Shown piece by piece: positions 31,601-41,752 of a DNA stretch of 41,752 bases; positions within the stretch are counted from its first letter, which is position 1, and the number at the start of each line of letters is the position of its first letter. Below the pieces are notes generated by a model. That model did no database searches. It saw only the letters and a list, made by a program, of their open reading frames with translations, and was not told the DNA's origin. A program made the position numbers and the translations under genes. The stretch is from Nemertoderma westbladi (lineage: Eukaryota > Xenacoelomorpha > Nemertodermatida > Nemertodermatidae), in assembly GCA_032718475.1 (NCBI GenBank), contig JAUCBJ010002596.1, positions 1 through 41,752 on the forward strand, read 5' to 3'.

Positions 31601-34420
31601 CGCCTTTGTTTGTACCTTTAATTATGTATTTTAATTAACATGAGAAAAAAAATAATAAAAGTTGATGAACAAAAGAAGAAATTACGATATGGAATAAAAT
31701 ACAACAATGATTATTGATTACTTTACTAGGCTAAAGTAATACGAAGACACGTGGCATTATGTTAGTGGATTCCATAAAGCCAAGCTATTAAAGAACCCGA
31801 GCCATCCTTCCGTTTCTTTACGCTTTTATTAGGACCATATCGCCCCAAATTAAGAGCTTTAATAAATGAAACGGGATGTTAAAACTGTCACAACATTGCA
31901 CTTTAATTCCCTTTTAATATATTTAATTGGCTTTCAGGTGGAAAACAAATTGATTACAGTATCAGCGATGTCAGTGAGAGAAAAAAGGCGGTGGGCCAAA
32001 AGCAATAAAATAAAGTTGTATAGTTGGGATTTTGATTACCGATATTTCGAACAATTTAAATTGTGCGCCGATGCAATCTGAACTGAAAGTATTACAATGT
32101 CTGCGGTAGTATAGGTATCAAAGGAGTACTATAGAGCTGTCTAGAAAATATAAAGAATACCAGGTTTTCACTTTTCGGTCGAAATTTTATAACAATTTCA
32201 TACGAAAAATTAGATTTTACAAAGTGTTTTATAGCGCTTATTTCGGTGTTATAACCTGTACATATACTAATTCGTTTATTGTTTTGGTTCGATTCAGCCC
32301 TTATAAAACCTGGGATATTAGTGAAAAGAAAACCTTGTACTCTTCACACGCTCTTCACACTGCAAAGTGAAATATATCAACATAAAGTTTCGTATACTCA
32401 CATATATTCACTCACATGGGCCTCGAATTTAATTTCAGTGTTCATCACTAAATGATTTTATTTTCTAATTTAATTAATGTTCAGCAGGGCAGGTTACATT
32501 TAGTCCAAATATCCGCGAAATTTATTGATAATATTGATATCAAATGACTTCAGGGTTAAAGATTAATTAAACTAATTAATTTTTTAATTAGAGTTAAGTC
32601 AAGTCCATGACACATTGACACTCACCCTATTTATAATAACTAAACTCACATAGACTCAACAGCGATGCATGTGGTAGGCCTACCTGCCCGTCATTAGCCA
32701 TTTCAATATAAAACAGCGTTCTATGACATCAGAAATACCATTAAAAAGAAATAAAAATGTGTGAACTATTTATGTAAATTATAAGAAAAACAAGGCAATA
32801 ATACATATTCTACAGACTTTCTTAAACAGGACGTCACAATTTCTATCCCACCTGGCTGAAAGCCTTTCTAAGCTTTCATGAACGAAAATGTATAATAGAT
32901 ATTCTTGGAACAAAGTCAAAGTATGTAGTTACTACTGGACTGGACAGTTGTACATAATGACACCCGCCCCGCATGTTTCGTAAAAAAAAAACCAGTTTAA
33001 GGGGACCTAAATAGCGCCATAACAGAACATTACAGTTAATATATTGGCGGCAAAATGGTAAAAAAAACATGAAAAACGGACAAGTCAGGACAAGGGGGGA
33101 AGGTAATTGTACTTGTTTTAAAAAATAATACCAAATAATAGGGTTGGAAAGTTTGGTAGTAAATTAAAATAACTTCCCATAGGACATATTATTACTTCAT
33201 TTTGAATTTAGGTAGTTGAATATGGTCTTTAAGACAATATTTGTTCACTAACCTATTCTAGGGATATTCATATATCATTTAATTATTATTCTTACTTAAT
33301 ACATTTAATACCATGGAAGACATTATAAATTAAGCGCGCCCTTTGTATTAAATAATAACTATTGCCAGTGAGTAAAATAATGTATAACGAAGAACTAAAT
33401 AACAAACTCCACGGTACACATTGCTACAACGGGCCAGCCATACAGCGTTGGTGGTACTCCGGATTATATATTATTACTTTTCACTTTGTCATTTCCACGG
33501 AATCTATCGATTCCAATAAATACAGTAAAAAATCAAAAGGCAAAACTTTTCAGTTTTCGCTTTTAAGAACAAAAAAAATGAAGTTATTGAACTGATAATT
33601 AAGTTATGTGCAAATCAAATTCCAAGTTTCGATCTATCATTATTAACTTATCGATAGATTATTTGAGTTCATCCAAGTGTAGGAAAAGCGCTTCGGTAAA
33701 CGAAAAGTGCGGAAACTTCGGACATAATCGTATTTTTCGCCTATTTTATTAAACCGCCTGCTAATTAACATAATGTAATGTTTCCTCTGTGACATTTAGT
33801 GGGATAGAGTAATGAAAGACCGCGAAGAATATATACCAATAATTATAAACCAACGTACCGGTATACTCATTACGTGAGGGAGTACAATAATAACAACATA
33901 CAATCACTCTTCTACACATGCAAAAAAATTAATTAAAGTATTAATTTATTATATTACACTTATTTCTTTAATGGAGTAAAAAACATGAAAAAAATGAAAG
34001 ATATGTGAGCGAACTACTACAATAGGCCTGCGACGGCAGACAAAAAATATATATATCCGTAAAGGGCCATCCATCAGCGCCACTAAATAAAAGAAACCAC
34101 AAGGCTGGCGGAATAAACTGCGACGGTAGAGCCACACCGACACACACCCAGCAGCACTTAGGGCTATACGATATAACTAATCTATAATATTATATATGTA
34201 CAAAAAAATAATTGCAATTTCGAAAGAACCCGAACTGAAACAGAAAAGAAAACGTTAAATAAACGCCGAAGTTTCATATATAAATAGATATTTAAACATA
34301 CCAACGGCGTCCGCGGACCGCTGAGTGGCACTTTTTATACTTTAAATCATTTCCGCAGCACCAAAATGATATCACTACATGCGAACAATAGCAACTACTA
34401 GCGCGATGGATCGGCGAGGA
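28690..34420. other. 5.7 kb of gene-poor AT-rich DNA
   Basis: Only short ORFs without recognisable products. It holds a (TA)n run at about 30427-30446, copy 2 of a dispersed repeat (32200-32380) and a TAGGCCTA at 32675-32682. The right part is downstream of the minus-strand TENT4 gene and probably includes its 3' UTR, but no polyadenylation site can be chosen with confidence. Confidence 0.5.
32200..32380. repeat. Dispersed repeat, copy 2
   Basis: Collinear with 16230-16410, sharing CGTTTATTGTTTTGGT, CGATTCAGCCCTTA and CTGCAAAGTGAAATATATC in the same orientation. Confidence 0.6.
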
Positions 34421-37962
<3,542 letters not shown>

Positions 37963-37970
37963 CTATGGCA
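37963..37970. repeat. Target-site duplication, left copy (Mutator-like element)
   Basis: CTATGGCA, repeated exactly at 40414-40421. It can be read as 9 bp (CTATGGCAG), because the element's first G is ambiguous. The 8-9 bp length is typical of Mutator-like elements. Confidence 0.75.
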
Positions 37971-38155
37971 GGTTCCGCGTCGTTGGGTCCTTTGGTCGTT
38001 AGGTCCTGCGTCGTTAGGTCCTGCGTCTTTAGGTCCTGAGGCATTAGGTCCTGCGACATTAGGGCCTGCGTCATTAGGTCCTGTTGTGTCATATCGTGCG
38101 ACGTTAGGTCCTGTGGAGCGTCGTTAGGTCCTGCCTGCCTGCGTCGTTAGGTCCT
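37971..38155 (+). repeat. Left terminal 15-bp tandem repeats
   Basis: About ten units of CGTTAGGTCCTGCGT with variants (CATTAGGTCCTGCGA, CTTTAGGTCCTGAGG) and some short spacers. They are a tandem array and at the same time one terminal inverted repeat of the MULE. Confidence 0.9.
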
Positions 38156-38410
38156 GTATTCCACTACTGTACAGTGAACAGGCTGACAGCAGGACAGGTA
38201 CCGGTGTCCGGTAGGCCACTGTATACTGGTATACAAGGTATATCATCAGTATATGGCAATATCGTAGGTACCGGTAGTAGAAAGGGTAGGTCGGTACTGC
38301 AACGGCAGGTAGGCCAACCTACTGCCGTTGCGAGGCAGTGTGCTGGGGTGGTAGATCCTACAGTCTACCTATCTGGACACTGGACTGTGGGTGGGCTGTA
38401 CTGCAGTAGG

Positions 38411-39575
38411 CTGGAATCAGGAGGTCATTTGAACGAGATAGACGAAAAAATATACCCGTAATTGAAGATGTGGAAAACATACCGGATGACCTAAGGATCA
38501 CGTATCGGGCCAAGATTGCAAATGCTGGGGATGTGTTTGAAGACGAGTTAATGATCATTTATCAAAGCTCAGACCCGAGTCCATTAATTATCATGGGTAG
38601 CATTGAAAATCTGGGTTGGTTACATAATGCTCCGGATATAGTGTGCGATGGAAACTTCAAGTACAACCCTCTAAAACCACATCCCTTCAATCAACTGTAT
38701 ACTAATCATGGATTTGTGTCAGGGGAATGCATGCCTTTGTTTTATGCACTAACTTCTAATAAAGACACTGAAACGTATAGACAGATAGAATTATATTTAA
38801 GACATTTAGCGATAAGATGATTGAGAATTTTGGAGATGTCGGCTTGCCAGGAACCAACGCCTGCACTTGGCACCTTGACTATGAAGATGCAGCCATTGCC
38901 TCATGTAAGTTTATTTTCCCTGATGCTCGAATCAAGGCAGCAAGGGGTGTTCGTTTCATTTCGTCAAAGCTATTGTGTCGAAAATTGGAGAGTTAGGCCT
39001 GAGAACAGCCTACCGTGACAACCCCGCAGTAAAGAGGTGGATTCGAAGGGTTGTAGCTCTTTGTATGTGGTTCCTGTCCCGCTGTCCCCTTAGTGCTTCA
39101 TGTCTTCGAGCAATTAAAGACAGATGAACCAGTTGTAGGACCACCCGGCGATATACAATTACGTGTTTTCATTGACTACTTTGTGTGGTGGCTGCGCCCT
39201 GATATGTTAGAAATATGGAACCATTACGACAATAATGGACCACGAACGACCAACCATGCGGAAGGTTGTCATAATGCTCTGCGAACGCATTTCCACCACA
39301 AACATCCTGATTTAGGGGAGTTCCTGTTTGTTGTTCAACAACTTATTCACAACTGCGCAATTCGGGGACGTCAATTATTGGTTGGCACAGCTGTAGCCCA
39401 ACCAAAGCGACCAAGTTATCTACGAATTGATCGCGAAATAAAGTTGGCGAGGGATGATCTTGCTTCTAAATTGGACCACATGGCAGACAACATTATTCCA
39501 ATCCTAATACCCCAGCTACTGTATCCATACCTTGATCGAATGGAAAAGTTAGTCGCAGGGAAATCATTGCTGTAA
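38411..39575 (+). pseudogene. MULE transposase relic
   Basis: Transposase homology is spread over three frames. First 38411-38820, with RRKNIPVIEDVENIPDD and the DGNFKYNP block holding a catalytic Asp, then NQLYTNHGFVSGECMPLFYAL. Next 38818-38996 from an overlapping frame, with LDYEDAAIASCKFIFPDAR and its Asp. A third frame (about 38980-39090) reads LGLRTAYRDNPAVKRWIRR. Last 39093-39575, with NNGPRTTNHAEGCHNALR and HPDLGEFL. At least three frameshifts disable it. The pattern is the MULE domain common in animal FLYWCH-associated transposases. No FLYWCH finger is visible upstream. Spliced expression is unlikely because the frame changes lack splice sites. Confidence 0.85.
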
Positions 39576-39953
39576 GGATCCAGTTCTTATTGTTGGATTA
39601 CTTCTTAACCGTGAACTTGAAAGAACTACTTAACTGAGTTATTTTTGTATACCGGTACCATTCAAAATCGTTCCAATTTTTACTTTAATCATTTATTCAT
39701 TCTTTATAGTGTTGTGTTTGTGTTATCATATGTTAATGTTGTTGAATATATGTGAAAATATGTGTTAGTAATGTTGAAGATAAAAGTAGTGCGGCTATTT
39801 GAATCAAGTTTTGAGTGGGCGTTTATTTGGGAGCGGGAGGGAGGGGGAACTTTTTTCTATTTATGTGAACTATTTTTGTAGGTCGTATGAGCAGTGCTCA
39901 TGGGAACTGTGCTAGTCAATTGGTTTAGGAGAATGGTTTAGGGACGCAGTACT

Positions 39954-40131
39954 CGTCGCCATAGAACATTACAAGCCTCGTTGCGCTCGTCCTGTTTTAT
40001 CCGAAAATATATTTCATAACGTAGACTGACGATGAACTGAAGATAGACTGCAGATACACTGTCGTCACCATAGAACATTACAAGCCTCGTTGCGCTCGAC
40101 CTGTTTTAGTCGAAAATATTTCTCATAACGT
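39954..40131. repeat. Tandem 109-bp direct repeat inside the MULE
   Basis: CGTC(G/A)CCATAGAACATTACAA followed by GCCTCGTTGCGCTCG, CCTGTTTTA and CATAACGT occurs at 39954-40023 and 40063-40131. The intervening DNA repeats GACTGA/GATGAACTGA-type words. Confidence 0.85.
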
Positions 40132-40219
40132 TAACTTTATAACTATGAAAAATGACAAAATGAAATGTGAAATGAAAAATTAAAAAAACTGAAAAATCTG
40201 GAAACCCCCCAATCGCCAA

Positions 40220-40413
40220 AGCCGCAGAGGACCTAATGACGCAGGACCTAACGACCAAAGGACCTAATGACGCTATTATAGAAGACCTAATGTCGCAGGA
40301 CCTAATGACGCAGGACTTAACGCCGCAGGACCTAATGCCGCAGGACCTAACGACCACTCACAGGACCTAATGACGCGGGACCTAACGACCAAAGGACCTA
40401 ATGACGCGTTACC
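40220..40413 (-). repeat. Right terminal 15-bp tandem repeats
   Basis: About a dozen inverted units (AGGACCTAATGACGC and variants). The outermost 40 bases match the left end almost base for base, including the GGTCCTTTGGTCGTTAGGTCC irregularity when read inwards. Confidence 0.9.
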
Positions 40414-40422
40414 CTATGGCAG

Positions 40423-40790
40423 TATGGTACTTACTGTAGGTAGTTACCGACCAACCGGTACCGGTACCTAACTGCCTGACTAAGCTAGATATAATTTTAA
40501 TGATTTAACAGTAAAAATAAATTGTAGGCCTATAGTTTAGTAGTTCAGTAGTTATGTCGCAGATACTGAAATACAAATACCGGTACCGGTACCTATCCAC
40601 TACCAGCTACCACGGTCAGACGGTAGTTCACAATTGCGGTAGTCAGGTAGTGGTACGTCTACGGTATCAAAAGGCGTGGTATTTACAGTAGCGCTAGTAA
40701 AGTAGGCCTACATTCCAGGTATCCCCGCTGTTGCAATGTTCTAAAAGTAAAGTAAAAAAGTTTCCATCTTGACCTTGCTGCATTGGCAGA
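40423..40790. other. Spacer with ACCGGTACC clusters, no gene seen
   Basis: Contains tandem ACCGGTACCGGTACC words near 40452 and 40578 and TAGGCCTA at 40525 and 40703. No ORF or RNA gene. Confidence 0.5.
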
Positions 40791-40792
40791 TC

Positions 40793-40985
40793 GGTGTACC
40801 GTAGTGATTGTGTATTGAATTCACATCTCTCGGATCGGAGGTTGTATGTTCAATCCCCGCATCGACCAGTGTAGTTTTCGTTTCAGCACGAATGATTTCG
40901 AACAGCCCGGCACGAATGCTTTCGAACTGCCCGGCACGAACAGCCAGGGCGCATCTTGGCCTTGCATGTCAGCATGTCCTAAAGT
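40793..40985 (+). repeat. tRNA-derived SINE with short tandem repeat
   Basis: tRNA-like head 40793-40869: TGTACCGTAGTGATTG (A-box-like), TTGAATTCACATCTC, TGTTCAATCCCC (B-box-like) and CATCGACCA. It is followed by repeated CCCGGCACGAA(T/C) and TTTCGAAC words. The head shares TTGAATTCACATCTC with the tRNA relics inside the 6.6-kb element. Confidence 0.6.
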
Positions 40986-41169
40986 GGTAACTAAATGAGT
41001 ACCGGTACTGGAGTTTACTCTGAGGAGTATAGTTCCGGGGAGACCGCACTGGAAATAAGTCGTTAGACTTTGTGCATAATCCTTCAGTCATTGGTGGCTT
41101 AACGCAGTATCGGCCCAAGAAAATTTACTTTTTACTTTACTTATTTTTTTCCCTGCTGTTGCAATGTTA

Positions 41170-41429
41170 GGGAATAGGGGACCTAATCAATTTGGTGCAC
41201 ACCACTTGTGATTTTTTTTCAAAAATGCCCATTTATAGGGAAAGGAGCAGGTTACAGGGGCGGACTTTTCTAACCAAAACAATAAACGATCACTTTACCA
41301 ATTGAGGGAAACCATATGGTCAGACACAGACAGTCAGTCAGTAATCACATGGTCAGACAGTCAATAGTCACTCTATAACCAAAAAAATCAGGCAGTCAAG
41401 TGGTGTGCACCAAATTGATTTGAGCGCCC
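41170..41429. mobile_element. Small MITE
   Basis: Perfect 24-bp inverted arms 41185-41208 and 41397-41420 (AATCAATTTGGTGCACACC... and its complement). Both outer ends start GGG after a shared AATGTTA (41163-41169 and 41430-41436), a possible target duplication. The left end has about 6 extra bases. The interior has (CAGACAGT)-like repeats and no ORF. Confidence 0.55.
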
Positions 41430-41553
41430 AATGTTATGTTAGTCTAGTACTGTATTAGGGTACCCGGGGTAGGCCTAGTCAGCTAGTAAAACTGTTCTGT
41501 TAACCTAAATATATAATATTATTATATATAGACCTAATCTCCTCAATACTGTA

Positions 41554-41752
41554 ATGGAAAATAGCTGGGAATGGGAGAGTGTTCTGAGAACTCCAACTCC
41601 ACCAAGGCCTAAGAGGGCAAAACTTACTTGCAGTATAATGGAGGGCGATGGGTTGTTGCAAAGTGATGATGCCGTTATCCCTTCACCACCGGTTTCACAA
41701 TCATCGATAACTTCGGACAATGATTTTTTTGATGAAACTTTACCATGGGCCA
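41554..41752 (+). CDS. Open reading frame running off the right edge (unknown protein, N-terminus)
   Basis: ATG at 41554 (A at -2 and -1) opens 66 codons with no stop before the window ends. It begins MENSWEWESVLRTPTPPRPK and continues with acidic/Ser/Pro-rich sequence to FFDETLPWA. An in-frame second ATG follows at codon 29. No domain is recognised. The composition looks like a disordered protein N-terminus rather than random AT-rich DNA, but it could be chance or another transposon gene. Confidence 0.35.
   Translation, partial: MENSWEWESVLRTPTPPRPKRAKLTCSIMEGDGLLQSDDAVIPSPPVSQSSITSDNDFFDETLPWA

Larger units (their letters stand above)
37971..40413. mobile_element. Mutator-like (MULE) fold-back element with 15-bp-repeat termini
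   Basis: A 2443-bp element with all its parts visible. Outer ends GGTTCCGCGTC and (reverse complement of the right end) GGTAACGCGTC. The inverted termini are made of 15-bp tandem units CGTTAGGTCCTGCGT (37971-38155) and ACGCAGGACCTAATG-type units (40220-40413), opposite in orientation. Inside is a MULE transposase relic. Flanking duplication CTATGGCA. Fold-back elements with tandem-repeat termini (Drosophila FB, sea-urchin TU) are known, and animal MULEs related to FB have been described; this copy links both features in one element. Confidence 0.85.

Noticed and set aside
31866-32081. 71-codon ORF with a TTTCAG acceptor-like site
   Set aside because: No family resemblance, no matching exons nearby, and it lies in a gene-poor AT-rich stretch.

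Overview
The window looks like repeat-rich, AT-rich animal genomic DNA. It holds one spliced gene with canonical GT/AG introns, an animal-type TENT4 (PAPD5/PAPD7) non-canonical poly(A) polymerase, LINE, hAT-like and Mutator-like elements, tRNA-derived repeats, and at least 15 copies of the palindromic octamer TAGGCCTA. That octamer, the clustered ACCGGTACC motifs and a fold-back Mutator element with 15-bp tandem repeats in its ends (recalling sea-urchin TU elements) suggest a marine invertebrate, perhaps an echinoderm or hemichordate. That placement is inference; nothing here fixes the species.

Layout. (1) 137-6347, + strand: last five exons of an SSUH2-like gene, assembled here from splice sites and matching phases. 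Its last intron is mostly a 26-bp minisatellite of about 120 units. (2) 6.7-9.4 kb: two large fold-back repeats. (3) 9.63-14.89 kb: a 36-bp minisatellite of about 146 units. (4) 14.9-17.4 kb: tRNA-like sequence, a G-quadruplex-prone run, a poly-G/poly-C-ended fold-back and a small hAT-like MITE. (5) 17.76-27.37 kb: a 5'-truncated LINE reverse transcriptase split by two nested insertions. One is a 1406-bp hAT-like fold-back with an 8-bp target duplication. The other is a 6599-bp element with an exact 6-bp duplication (AACGGC), 5'-AG ends and arms of 1.8 and 3 kb. The LINE frame continues through both empty sites. (6) 27.4-34.4 kb: mostly gene-poor AT-rich DNA with a head-to-head pair of tRNA-like sequences. 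(7) 34421-36325, - strand: an intact, intronless TENT4 gene. (8) 37971-40413: a complete Mutator-like element with 15-bp-repeat termini, a target duplication and a frameshifted transposase. (9) Right edge: a tRNA-like SINE, a small MITE and an ORF running off the window.

The most interesting unit is the 6.6-kb element at 20023-26621. Its ends resemble Maverick/Polinton elements (6-bp duplication, 5'-AG, long arms), but it has no polymerase, integrase or capsid gene. Its 1.8-kb core has one intact ORF, coding for a single C2H2 finger, an acidic repeat region and 28-residue coiled-coil repeats. Upstream are a TATA-like motif and three CCAAT boxes at near-helical spacing. On both sides lie arrays of a 19-bp palindrome (GAGGCATAG, A or T, CTATGCCTC) in inverted orientation. 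A testable idea is that the encoded protein binds these arrays.
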